Positions 50,915 to 59,919 of a stretch of DNA of 64,000 nucleotides are shown piece after piece (positions within the stretch are counted from its first letter, which is position 1; each line of letters starts with the position of its first letter). The notes below the pieces were generated by a model, which did no database searches, was not told the origin of the DNA, and saw only the letters and a list, made by a program, of their open reading frames with translations. The DNA comes from Flavobacterium sp. (GTDB taxonomy: Bacteria; Bacteroidota; Bacteroidia; Flavobacteriales; Flavobacteriaceae): assembly GCF_024642105.1 (NCBI RefSeq), contig NZ_JAHEBT010000054.1:62001-126000 (forward strand). Reading direction: 5' to 3'. The translations under genes were made by a program, and so were the position numbers.

Positions 50915-53011
50915 TTAGTAATTGAACTTGCTTCTATTGTCTTCAATAGTAGCGTTGGCTTTCAAAGCAGGAAGAATCCTACCTGCATCGCCTGCAGTTT
51001 GTTGTTTTAATTTAGCCACATAAGCTGCGTGGTTTTTCAAAGCTGGTGCTTTTACAGTACTGTTGTTTTTTACTACATATACTCCAGTTACTCCTTCGAT
51101 AGGCGCAGACACTTTATTAGCAGCCAAAGCAAAAGCTGTTCCTACTACTTTTGGTTCAGCACCTACTAATCCTAATACTGGATTTTCCATAGTAAGGTTA
51201 GTTGCTTGCTCTACTTTAGATCCCGCTGATTTTGCAATTGCCTCAAGAGAAGATCCTGTCATTTTAGCTTTAATCAACTCTGCTTTTTTCTTGTTTTTAA
51301 GAATTGGCTCCACATAGGCTCTTGCTTGAGAAACAGGAACTAAACCTGAATTATCGATTGATTTTACTCTCGCAATTACGTGACCAATATTAGCCAACTC
51401 AAATCGTTTGATTGAACCTACTTTAGCATCCTCTTCAAAAGCCCATCTTACAATAGCTCTTTGATTTCCCAAAGAAGCAAAGTTTTCTTCCATTCCTGTT
51501 ACTGTAACTGGCGCAGCAACTGTCAATTTCATGTCTTTTGCCAATTTAGCAAAATCTTTATTTGCAGCATCCATTTCAAACTGAGTCGCTTGAGTAAATA
51601 CTTTATCTGAAGTAGCTTCTGATGGTTCGATTTTTTGAGCCACAGTAGCTAAACGAATACCATCTTGTTTGTCAGTAACTCTGATGATGTGGAATCCAAA
51701 AGGAGTTTCTACTAGACCCACTTTTCCAATCGCATTTCCAAAAACGAAATCATTGAATGGTTTTACCATTGCGTTTGGACCAAAATAACCTAAATCACCA
51801 CCTTGTTGTGCAGAAGAATCATCTGAGTTAGAAAACGCTAACATCATGAAACTATCTGGATTGGCATTTACTTGTGCTAAGATAGCTTGTGCTTTTGCCA
51901 AAGCTTGTTCTTTAGTTCTTTTCTCTCTTTTGTTTGGTACTTGAGTTCCTTCATAACTAATTAAGATATGACTTGCTTTGGCATTTACTCCAGCTCTTTT
52001 ACCAAAAGATTTAGAAATACAGTAGTAATTTCCAAATTTATATGGACCGTAAACGGCTCCTGGAGCTAAGTTGAATAATTGGTCTGCATCAACTGCTGGC
52101 AAATCTTTTTTAGCTACATAAGATGAATCGTAAGGTACATCCGAATTTGAATTTACAAAGTCAATCGCGTTAGCAGCTGTTCTAAAACCAGGTACAGTAT
52201 CATTCTTAGCTGTTTTTGCATTATACACTACACTACCTGATAATAAAGCTGTAATTTTTGCTTTCACATCCGCTTCATCTTCTTTAGACGCTTTGTCTTC
52301 AATTAGAACGTACTCGATTTCTCTTGATTCGTCTGCTTTGTATTTTTTCTCGTTTTTCTTCATGAAATCTACAATCTCAGCATCCGTCACTTTTACTTGA
52401 CTGTCTTTGATAGTAGAATATAATCCAGCAACATAAGCAAAGTTCACTTTGTTGGCTTCCATTTCATATTTCAATTTTCCTTCCGCTTCAGTAGTATACA
52501 ATCCTGATTTTACCAAAGTGTTGTAGATTTGAAATTTAGCATTCAACTCCGCTGATTTTTCTCTTTCTTGTAAAAACTGTGCTTGCTCAGGATTAGCTTT
52601 AAAATATTCTTTGAATTTGGCCAAATCGAATAATCCAGCAGCATTTAAAAACAATGGATTGCTTCCAATATTTTGATCTGCTTTCAAAACTTCAACTAAG
52701 TGTTTTTCTCCTACTCTCAACCCTAATTTTTCAAACTCAGAGGTTAATAAAGCGATTAAAACTTCTTGGTCCCAAACTTGGTTTGCTGCTTGAGTAGCCG
52801 TAATTCCTTGACCACTTTTTTCAACATTACTTACTTTAACTCTAAAGTCTTCAAAAGAAATATCTTTATCATTAATAGTTCCCACATCTTTTGTGTCTTG
52901 ACCCAATCCACCTTTACCGATAAGATCTTGTATGATAAACGCAAATAAAGCTAGTGCAATCGCACCTATTAATAATGCAGAACGGTTTCTAATTTTTGCT
53001 AAAACTGCCAT
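50915..53011 (-). CDS. SurA_N/PpiC peptidylprolyl isomerase (PpiD-like)
   Basis: Start MAVLAKIRNRSALL; N-terminal TM; AKASHILISYEG...PFGFHIIRVTDKQ parvulin motif. Confidence 0.92.
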   Translation of the reverse strand: MAVLAKIRNRSALLIGAIALALFAFIIQDLIGKGGLGQDTKDVGTINDKDISFEDFRVKVSNVEKSGQGITATQAANQVWDQEVLIALLTSEFEKLGLRVGEKHLVEVLKADQNIGSNPLFLNAAGLFDLAKFKEYFKANPEQAQFLQEREKSAELNAKFQIYNTLVKSGLYTTEAEGKLKYEMEANKVNFAYVAGLYSTIKDSQVKVTDAEIVDFMKKNEKKYKADESREIEYVLIEDKASKEDEADVKAKITALLSGSVVYNAKTAKNDTVPGFRTAANAIDFVNSNSDVPYDSSYVAKKDLPAVDADQLFNLAPGAVYGPYKFGNYYCISKSFGKRAGVNAKASHILISYEGTQVPNKREKRTKEQALAKAQAILAQVNANPDSFMMLAFSNSDDSSAQQGGDLGYFGPNAMVKPFNDFVFGNAIGKVGLVETPFGFHIIRVTDKQDGIRLATVAQKIEPSEATSDKVFTQATQFEMDAANKDFAKLAKDMKLTVAAPVTVTGMEENFASLGNQRAIVRWAFEEDAKVGSIKRFELANIGHVIARVKSIDNSGLVPVSQARAYVEPILKNKKKAELIKAKMTGSSLEAIAKSAGSKVEQATNLTMENPVLGLVGAEPKVVGTAFALAANKVSAPIEGVTGVYVVKNNSTVKAPALKNHAAYVAKLKQQTAGDAGRILPALKANATIEDNRSKFNY

Positions 53012-53164
53012 TTTTATTGTAATTAATTTTATATTCAGTTTGCGAAAATACAATTATCTAATTAATAATTATACTAGTAGCGGTTTATTTTGAAAGTTTT
53101 TTTGAATTTCTAAAAAAAATCAATCTCTTAGCGCTATTTTCACTATTTCTATTCTGTTTCCTAC

Positions 53165-53362
53165 TTATTTTTTATTGTTTTTACGGGCTTCAAATCGTTT
53201 GGCATATCGTCTTCTAAATGCAAACAAAAAAAAGGCTAATCCAGCAAAAACTAAAGTTAGTCCCGAATTTTCAGCTAGATCATTCCATTGTAAAATAGAA
53301 TCTACAACAAGATAAATTCCTAAAACAAGGTATAAATAAGGAGTGTATTTAAGATAGTTCAT
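53165..53362 (-). CDS. Small hypothetical membrane protein
   Basis: Two hydrophobic segments, basic C-terminus; conserved-looking position between lptC and ppiD. Confidence 0.6.
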   Translation of the reverse strand: MNYLKYTPYLYLVLGIYLVVDSILQWNDLAENSGLTLVFAGLAFFLFAFRRRYAKRFEARKNNKK

Positions 53363-53372
53363 ATTTTTTTAT

Positions 53373-53933
53373 TTAATCGGCAGAATCTACTTCGCCCGTT
53401 AATCGTTGTGAATTTATTACTTTAAAATCTTTACTAAAATCAATTCCTTGACCATTTGAAACGCCTTTCGGAGAAGTGAATTTAAATTTTCTCTCGGTAA
53501 AAAACCAAGCGTTGTTTTGATCGTAATACAGTTGCTGTGTTTCTAATATCTGACCGTCTTCAGAAACGATTTTTACTTTGCCCTGCAAATCAATAATTCC
53601 TGTTTGTTTGTAAGTGACTGCGTAATTAGACGTAACCACGGTTTTTTTTGCGTTTTTGTCATATAACGTAACATGAATCCCTTTTGGAAATTCGGTAAAC
53701 GGAAAATCTACCACAGCGTAGTCCAACATTTTTTTACTTATCAAGATCCCTGTAATTCGCCCCGAATCGGTATATTTTAAATTTACTTCGTCCGCATCGC
53801 TGCTAGGGATAAAATCAGAAAAATTATCTTTTTGAATTTCTTTAAAATTACTTTCGCAACCAACAGCTACCATTGCAAATACAATCGCAACTAAATAAAT
53901 TACGCTATTTTTTTTAAAAAAAATCATACTCAA
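53373..53933 (-). CDS. lptC: LPS export periplasmic protein LptC-like
   Basis: DYAVVDFPFTEFPKGIHVTLYDKNAKKTVVTSNYAVTYKQTGIIDLQGKVKIVSEDGQILETQQLYYDQNNAWFFTERKFKF. Confidence 0.82.
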   Translation of the reverse strand: MSMIFFKKNSVIYLVAIVFAMVAVGCESNFKEIQKDNFSDFIPSSDADEVNLKYTDSGRITGILISKKMLDYAVVDFPFTEFPKGIHVTLYDKNAKKTVVTSNYAVTYKQTGIIDLQGKVKIVSEDGQILETQQLYYDQNNAWFFTERKFKFTSPKGVSNGQGIDFSKDFKVINSQRLTGEVDSAD

Positions 53934-53968
53934 ATTTAATAGAAATACAAGACTAAGCGCTTTCAGTA

Positions 53969-55219
53969 TTAGTTGAATTTTCTCTTTTCAAACCATCTGT
54001 CGTTTAAAGACAAACTCAGGCTGAAATTAGCATAATTCTCTTGTACCAAATTAGAAGTAGTTGTTCCTTTTTTACCTAATTCGAATCCAATATTCACATT
54101 AGAAAAAGACCCTGTAACGGGAAATCCGACACCAAGAGTTAGCCCAACATCTTTAATAGATTCTGTATTAACTACCAAACCTGTTTTTTCGTATTTAAGA
54201 CCAGCTCTGTACACTAATCTTTTGGCATAGCTAGTAAAGGAATTGTAATTAGGTATAAAGTAGCCCCCTAAACTATACTTTTGGTATTTTTCGTAAGATA
54301 CATTATTAAAAGAATTATAAGTGTTTGCTAAAATTGCAGCATCTCGTATACTAAACTGAGCACCTACCAACCATTTTTTTGATTGTCCAACACCTGCTCC
54401 AAATGTGATTTTACTCGGTAATTTTAAATTAGCATTTGACACAACATCAGCTGCGGCATCTACAACCGAGGTATTGAATTGCGCATCAATTAAAACTGTA
54501 GAAATGTTACTAGTGTTAGTAGATTTCAAAGTACTTTCAAGCGTATAATTCAAACTACTATATACATTAGTTTTTGCACCAATTTTAGTTTGAAACATCA
54601 ATCCTGTATTAAAGTTAAATCCAGATAGTACAACATCGTTGATTTCTCTAGTTCCAACAGGAATACCTGTCATAAATTCCAAACTAGTAGTAGCAATTTT
54701 TCCAAAATTATAATGAACATCAGCACCTAAACTTAAAGACGGAGATATTTTATACCCTAAACCGAAAAACACTTTATTAACCCCTCCTGAACCATTAAAT
54801 CGTCTACTATTTTGAGTAACATCTGCCGCAATTGATTCTACTTTATATCCTACCGATGAAAAAGGAATCAAACCAAAACCAACTCCAAGCTTACCCATTG
54901 GCAAACCAACAGCTAAATAATCCAATGCAACTCTTTGCACTCCCGCTGAAGCTGAAGTTGTTTTGAGTTGAGTTGTATTAAGACTTCCTCCCAATGCAAA
55001 AGTCGTCAACTTTAGATTAGCAAAACTTGCGGGATTGTCCAGATTTAAATGAATACTATCTTGTTCAATTCCTATACCTGCCATTGACCGCATTTCTGTC
55101 GTTCCTTTGTATCGAACATCGCCAATTCCAAAAAACGAATATGGAGAAGCAGTTCCTTCTTGTGCAAAAGAGACGAATGAAAAAAGCAAACACGTGCTTA
55201 CTATAATTTTTTTAATCAT
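53969..55219 (-). CDS. Outer-membrane beta-barrel protein (hypothetical)
   Basis: Signal peptide; Gly/aromatic beta pattern; overlaps coaX. Confidence 0.7.
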   Translation of the reverse strand: MIKKIIVSTCLLFSFVSFAQEGTASPYSFFGIGDVRYKGTTEMRSMAGIGIEQDSIHLNLDNPASFANLKLTTFALGGSLNTTQLKTTSASAGVQRVALDYLAVGLPMGKLGVGFGLIPFSSVGYKVESIAADVTQNSRRFNGSGGVNKVFFGLGYKISPSLSLGADVHYNFGKIATTSLEFMTGIPVGTREINDVVLSGFNFNTGLMFQTKIGAKTNVYSSLNYTLESTLKSTNTSNISTVLIDAQFNTSVVDAAADVVSNANLKLPSKITFGAGVGQSKKWLVGAQFSIRDAAILANTYNSFNNVSYEKYQKYSLGGYFIPNYNSFTSYAKRLVYRAGLKYEKTGLVVNTESIKDVGLTLGVGFPVTGSFSNVNIGFELGKKGTTTSNLVQENYANFSLSLSLNDRWFEKRKFN

Positions 55220-55946
55220 TGTTGATTTTATATTGAAAGGTTTGGTTCAAACTCTCTAAAAGAAAATTTGAATTGGCAAATATGGTATTTTTTAATCGTT
55301 TAGCCAAAAATTCTGCATCGCCTCCCGTTAAAATTATGATAAAATTTGAATAGCGCGTGCGATATTCTTCAATAAAACCATCTATTTCATGAGCCAAACC
55401 ATTAACCACCCCTGAATGGATTGAATTTGCTGTGGAATTTCCAATGAAATAATCAGGACATTCCGATTCTAGCAAAGGGAGTTTTGCCGTATAATTGTGT
55501 AACGATTCATAGCGCAAACGCAATCCTGGAGAGATGGCTCCTCCTAAATACACATCGTCTTGGCTCACAAAATCATAGGTTACACAAGTTCCCGCATCAA
55601 TTACCAATCGGTTTTGATTAGGATAACGCAATGTGGCTCCTGTAGCCAAAACCATCCTATCAATTCCTAAGGTTTGCGGAGTCGCATAGGCATTCAAGAA
55701 AGGAAAGTTATCTGCATGCGATACAAAATGAACAACAACCTTAGTTGAAAAGCTCAAAAAAGCTTCTTTTCCAAGTTTTCCAACACTTGCCACAACCAAA
55801 TGAGAGGTGTTTGGATATTGTATTAAAATATTTTCAATTGCATTTTGCAACGCATTCGGTTCAAAAAGGAATTGTTCCAAAAAGGTATCGTTCTCAAAAA
55901 CAGCACCTTTAATTCGGGTATTGCCTACATCTATTGTTAGAATCAT
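55212..55946 (-). CDS. coaX: Type III pantothenate kinase
   Basis: MILTIDVGNTRIKGAVFE; GIDRMVLATGATLRYPNQNRLVIDAGTCVTYDFV; GGAISPGLRLRYESLHNYTAKLP. Confidence 0.95.
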   Translation of the reverse strand: MILTIDVGNTRIKGAVFENDTFLEQFLFEPNALQNAIENILIQYPNTSHLVVASVGKLGKEAFLSFSTKVVVHFVSHADNFPFLNAYATPQTLGIDRMVLATGATLRYPNQNRLVIDAGTCVTYDFVSQDDVYLGGAISPGLRLRYESLHNYTAKLPLLESECPDYFIGNSTANSIHSGVVNGLAHEIDGFIEEYRTRYSNFIIILTGGDAEFLAKRLKNTIFANSNFLLESLNQTFQYKINND

Positions 55947-55999
55947 ATTTCATAGTTTGACCACGCGAAGATACGAATTGATTTTTTTTACTATTTGTT

Positions 56000-56029
56000 T
56001 TGGATAAATTAAAAATGGTTCTATATTTG
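56000..56029 (+). promoter_or_regulatory. Flavobacterium-type promoter of tRNA-Phe
   Basis: TTG (56000-56002) - 19 nt - TATATTTG (56022-56029). Confidence 0.65.
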
Positions 56030-56044
56030 CACCCGCATAAGCAA

Positions 56045-56117
56045 GGTACCTTAGCTCAGATGGTAGAGCAATGGACTGAAAATCCATGTGTCCCTGGTTC
56101 GATCCCTGGAGGTACCA
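56045..56117 (+). tRNA. tRNA-Phe (anticodon GAA)
   Basis: GGTACCT...AGGTACC acceptor stem, ATGGA-CTGAAAA-TCCAT anticodon arm, TTCGATC T-loop; CCA not encoded. Confidence 0.95.
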
Positions 56118-56149
56118 CAAAACCCACTCAAACGAGTGGGTTTTTTGTT
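56118..56149 (+). terminator. Terminator after tRNA-Phe
   Basis: AAAACCCACTCaaacGAGTGGGTTTTTTG. Confidence 0.85.
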
Positions 56150-56177
56150 TTTATACCTTCATCTAAAATCTAGTTTC

Positions 56178-56313
56178 CTCCGCTAGCGCAAGCATCTTAA
56201 TCGTGCCATGAGCAACTTACATTATACTATCGTCCCTACGGGACTTGTCTCAGACATACAAGGCTTTTATTACCAAGATGCGACTCCTAACGGAGCCTGA
56301 TTCTATAAATAAA
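56178..56313 (+). repeat. Element A, copy 1
   Basis: ~115 bp core nearly identical to 57785-57920; AGCATCTT...AAGATGC outer IR, GTCCCTACGGGAC, CTCCtaacGGAG. Confidence 0.85.
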
Positions 56314-56315
56314 AC

Positions 56316-56370
56316 CCCGATAGCGCGGATTTGCACACGAACGAAGTGAACTGACGAAGTAATCCGTGCC
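56316..56370 (+). repeat. Element B (REP-like palindrome), copy 1
   Basis: CCCGATAGCGCGGATTTGCACACGAACGAAGTGAACTGACGAAGTAATCCGTGCC; identical 55 bp at 57719. Confidence 0.88.
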
Positions 56371-56443
56371 TACCAAAAACTAACATTAACTACAAACCTA
56401 AAAAGTTGTAGTTTTTTTATTAAATTTGATTTAAAGCTATTTT

Positions 56444-56998
56444 ATGTCTACAAAATACAAAGCTACCACTACCGATGAAGCTTATTTTATCACTATAACT
56501 ACTATAGGTTGGATAGATATTTTTACTCGATTAAATCAAAAGTATACTATAGTAAATGCATTGAATTATTGTCAGCAAAATAAAGGATTAGAAATTTATG
56601 CATATGTTTTGATGAGTAGTCATATTCACCTATTGTGTAAAGCCACTAATGGTTTTATACTATCCGATGTAATCAGAGATTTTAAAAAATTTACTTCAAA
56701 AAAAATTCTTGAAACTATAAAAGAAGAGCCAGAAAGTAGAAGAGAATGGATGTTAGATTACTTTCAAAAATCCTGTCAACATTTAAAAAGAGAGCAAAAT
56801 TATAAAGTGTGGCAAGATGGCTATCATGCGGAGCTAGTTGAAACTAATTGGTTCATCAAACAAAAAGTAAATTACATTCATACTAATCCTGTTAAAGACA
56901 AAATAGTCGCTTTACCTGAGGATTATTATTTTAGTTCTGCTAGAAATTATGCTGGCCTAGATAATGATTTAGAAATTATTATGTTAGATTTGTTTTGA
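56444..56998 (+). mobile_element. REP-associated tyrosine transposase (RAYT, Y1_Tnp family)
   Basis: 184 aa; MSSHIHLLCKA (HUH-type), VWQDGYHAELVETNWFIKQKVNYIHTNPVKDKIVALPEDYYFSSARNYAG (catalytic-Tyr region). Confidence 0.88.
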
Positions 56999-57004
56999 AA
57001 ATTA

Positions 57005-57289
57005 GTGTTGGCACGGATTGCAAATCCGCGCTATCGGGATTATGGAGGTGTGGATTACCAAATCCATAACGACAATGACCCAATATCTCCTTTTTATGAA
57101 TTAAAAGGAGCTGAATATATTTACAAAGGAAATAAATCATCTAAAATTGGAGCTCACGGTGGAACGGTTTCTAAAAAAGCTATTAACAACTTAAAAGCAG
57201 CTATTGAAGCTTTTGTAAACTCTTCTGATACAAAGAAAAAAGAAACCGAAGAAGGCACTATTTACTATAAAGATCCAGCAGAGCAATGA
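57005..57289 (+). pseudogene. ORF94: hypothetical; 5' end formed by element B, probably a truncated gene remnant
   Basis: MLARIANPRYRDYGG is the translation of inverted element B; the rest (VDYQIHNDNDPISPFYELKGAEYIYKG...) lacks an internal Met. Confidence 0.5.
57010..57038 (-). repeat. Element B copy 3, inverted and internally deleted (29 bp)
   Basis: GGCACGGATTGCAAATCCGCGCTATCGGG = reverse complement of the outer arms of B, central ~26 nt missing. Confidence 0.85.
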
Positions 57290-57639
57290 TACAATTTAAA
57301 AACATATTAAAAATAGTTGTTTATGCATCGATAAACATCTTACTCGGTTTTATTATATATTTTATCTCTTTAAGACCCTTAAGTCCAGGAGAAGAACAAT
57401 TGATAATAAATTTTAAAGACAAAACACTTTTAATATTTACTATAGAATGCTTTCTTTTTGTATTGTTAATTACATCTCTTTTTTCTGCCTTGTCATATTT
57501 AACATTTAGATTTTTTTATAAAGAAAGAAGCAGAAAAAGAAAATCATTTTTAACAATACTTATTATTTATTTTCTTTTCACTTGTTTATGTAGCATAGAA
57601 TATTTTAATTATATAAATCAATTGATTTATCATAGGTAA
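57286..57639 (+). CDS. Hypothetical membrane protein coupled to ORF94 (ATGA overlap)
   Basis: 117 aa, three hydrophobic segments. Confidence 0.55.
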   Translation: MIQFKNILKIVVYASINILLGFIIYFISLRPLSPGEEQLIINFKDKTLLIFTIECFLFVLLITSLFSALSYLTFRFFYKERSRKRKSFLTILIIYFLFTCLCSIEYFNYINQLIYHR

Positions 57640-57718
57640 TGTTTACTCTGTAAAAAACAAATTGGTTGTGTATCAAAATTAGTGATGGCTATAAATACAT
57701 AAGTTACTATATTGATAT

Positions 57719-57773
57719 CCCGATAGCGCGGATTTGCACACGAACGAAGTGAACTGACGAAGTAATCCGTGCC
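57719..57773 (+). repeat. Element B, copy 2
   Basis: 55/55 identical to 56316-56370. Confidence 0.9.
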
Positions 57774-57784
57774 TAACAAAAAGC

Positions 57785-57920
57785 CCCTGCTGGCGCGAGC
57801 ATCTTAATCGTGCCATGAGCAACTTACATTATACTATCGTCCCTACGGGACTTGTCTCAGCCATACAAGGCGTTTATTACCAAGATGCGACTCCTAACGG
57901 AGCCTGATTCTATAGATAAA
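57785..57920 (+). repeat. Element A, copy 2
   Basis: Near-identical to 56178-56313; follows B instead of preceding it. Confidence 0.87.
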
Positions 57921-58047
57921 TCACCCAAGCACCTACTCTTATCCATTTTTCATTTCAATAGATTTTACCATCAATCATTCATTCTTTTTTCAATAAAACT
58001 AAAGGGTTTGCATTATTTTTAAAATTTTATTGTCAATATCGAATTAC

Positions 58048-58055
58048 TATATTTG
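58048..58055 (+). promoter_or_regulatory. Candidate -7 box for the zinc-ribbon/HTH gene
   Basis: TATATTTG; TTG at 58030-58032 (15-nt spacing, short). Confidence 0.45.
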
Positions 58056-58088
58056 CTAATTTATTATATTTATGCAAAATTTATATAT

Positions 58089-58508
58089 ATGGAAATTGTA
58101 TCCTGCCCAAAATGCCAAAATAATCACATCATCAAAAGCGGCATCATCAATAACAAACAAAGGTATTTATGTAAAAATTGCAAGTATTTTTTCACAGTAA
58201 ATAAAATAGGCAAAAAGATAGATGATTACTATGTTACCAAGGCATTACAACTCTACCTTGAAGGTTTAAGTTATCGCGAAATAGAGCGCATTATTGGGGT
58301 GTCGCATGTCACTATTAGCAACTGGGTAAAAAGCTTCAATGTAAAAAAACCTTCTCATACTGATTACCATCCTACTTACAAGATATTTAGTCATTTAGAA
58401 CTCGTAGAGTATTTAAAAAATAAAGAATTATTGTCTGGTGCAGGCATGATTATAACCGAACTTGGCGACAAATTTATGTTGATAAAATGGGAGCGCTTTA
58501 AAGATTAA
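58089..58508 (+). CDS. IS1-InsA-like zinc-ribbon + HTH protein, likely domesticated regulator
   Basis: MEIVSCPKCQNNHIIKSGIINNKQRYLCKNCKYFFTV; LYLEGLSYREIERIIGVSHVTISNWVK; no DDE domain follows; start preferred downstream of the -7 box. Confidence 0.75.
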   Translation: MEIVSCPKCQNNHIIKSGIINNKQRYLCKNCKYFFTVNKIGKKIDDYYVTKALQLYLEGLSYREIERIIGVSHVTISNWVKSFNVKKPSHTDYHPTYKIFSHLELVEYLKNKELLSGAGMIITELGDKFMLIKWERFKD

Positions 58509-58615
58509 CTATACTAATTTACACTTATATATATAATAATTTTTTTAAACCTAAAAATAATAGAATTTGGCTCTACTAAAACTAACCATTTTACTAACCA
58601 AACCAAAAAATTATT

Positions 58616-59881
58616 ATGAAAAAACGTTATCTAATCCTTTTAGCAGCCGTTGCTTCTTTTAAAGGATTTTCACAAACACCCGCCGCACCAGCTCCTGTAG
58701 CTAATGACTACAGTATCTCTTGGTACGGATTTATTAGAACTGATTATATGTGGGATACGAGAAAATCAGCTCAAGTGAGAGAAGATCATTTAAACTTATA
58801 TCCTTTGGATAAATCTATAAATGCAGGTGATGGTAAAGATGCTAATGCAGTTGGACAATCTAACTTTTTATCTGTTGTATCTCGATTAGGTGTTAAAGTA
58901 AAAGGACCTGATGTTTGGGGAGCTAAAGTTAGCGGAACCTTAGAAGGTGATTTCTTTGGAAATTTTGAAGGTTCATCAATAGGAATGTTACGTTTACGTC
59001 ACGCTTATGCACAATTAGACTGGAAAAAAACCTCATTAACAATGGGACAAACTTGGTACCCTACTTTTATCCCTGAAGTTTTTCCTGGAGTAGCTAATTT
59101 TAGTACTGGAATTATGTTTAATCCTTTTGGATGGGCATCTCAGGTCAAATTAAAACAAAACTTAAGCAAAGATTTATCTATTAGTTTTACAGCTTACAAA
59201 GAACGTGAGTTCACTACTTCTGGACCTGGAACACAAAATTCAGCTTCTATCAACTCAGCTATTCCTTCTATTAATACTCAACTACAATACAAAAACAAAA
59301 ATTTATTTTTAGGAGCTGGTGTAGAAATTAAATCGTTACAACCTAGAACAGATAATGGACTTACAGGCACTGCTAAATTAAACACCACAGAAAAAGCAAA
59401 TAGCAGCAGTGTTTTTGGGTATGGAAAATATGCCAATGACAACATTACAATTAAGGCATACGGAATTTCAGGAGGTAACTTATTCAATATGGTGATGCTA
59501 GGTGGATACATTGGATCTACTGCTAACGGAATTGAATCGTATGAGGCTACAAAAACATCTGCATTTTGGGTGGATATTGCTAGTAATGGAAAAGCAATCG
59601 CACCAGGCATTTTCTTTGGAAGAACGCAAAACAATGGAGCTGACAAAGCTGGCACTGTGGCTTACGGAAGAGGAATTGGAGTAAGTGGAGCCAGAATGGT
59701 AGATAATGTTTGGAGACTTTCTGGACGTATTGACTTTAAGAAAAACAAATTTAGAATCTCTCCAGAGTTAGAATTAACTTCTGCTGACTGGGGAGCTGCA
59801 GATGCTTATGGAAAAGCAACAGGTACTTTAACTAACGTAAGCAATTTTAGAACCATGATTTCATGTGTTTACACCTTTTAA
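58616..59881 (+). CDS. Outer-membrane porin (DcaP-like)
   Basis: Signal peptide; SRLGVKVKGPDVWGAKVSGTLEGDFFG; LRLRHAYAQLDWKKTSLTMGQTWYPTF; ends YTF. Confidence 0.8.
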   Translation: MKKRYLILLAAVASFKGFSQTPAAPAPVANDYSISWYGFIRTDYMWDTRKSAQVREDHLNLYPLDKSINAGDGKDANAVGQSNFLSVVSRLGVKVKGPDVWGAKVSGTLEGDFFGNFEGSSIGMLRLRHAYAQLDWKKTSLTMGQTWYPTFIPEVFPGVANFSTGIMFNPFGWASQVKLKQNLSKDLSISFTAYKEREFTTSGPGTQNSASINSAIPSINTQLQYKNKNLFLGAGVEIKSLQPRTDNGLTGTAKLNTTEKANSSSVFGYGKYANDNITIKAYGISGGNLFNMVMLGGYIGSTANGIESYEATKTSAFWVDIASNGKAIAPGIFFGRTQNNGADKAGTVAYGRGIGVSGARMVDNVWRLSGRIDFKKNKFRISPELELTSADWGAADAYGKATGTLTNVSNFRTMISCVYTF

Positions 59882-59919
59882 TGAATATTAATTAACCAAA
59901 CCTATAAAACAATTAAATT

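Noticed and set aside
56178-57920. CRISPR array from the repeated A/B blocks
   Set aside because: Too few copies, no regular spacer spacing, no cas genes; palindromic REP-like structure beside a RAYT explains it better.
56178-57920. Composite transposon with A/B as terminal repeats
   Set aside because: Outer blocks are direct rather than inverted and in swapped order; no target-site duplication was evident by eye.
58053-58508. Active IS1 insertion sequence
   Set aside because: Only the InsA-like N-terminal part is present; no catalytic ORF or terminal inverted repeats seen.
59278-59655. 125-aa minus-strand ORF inside the porin gene
   Set aside because: Shadow ORF of a well-supported beta-barrel gene.
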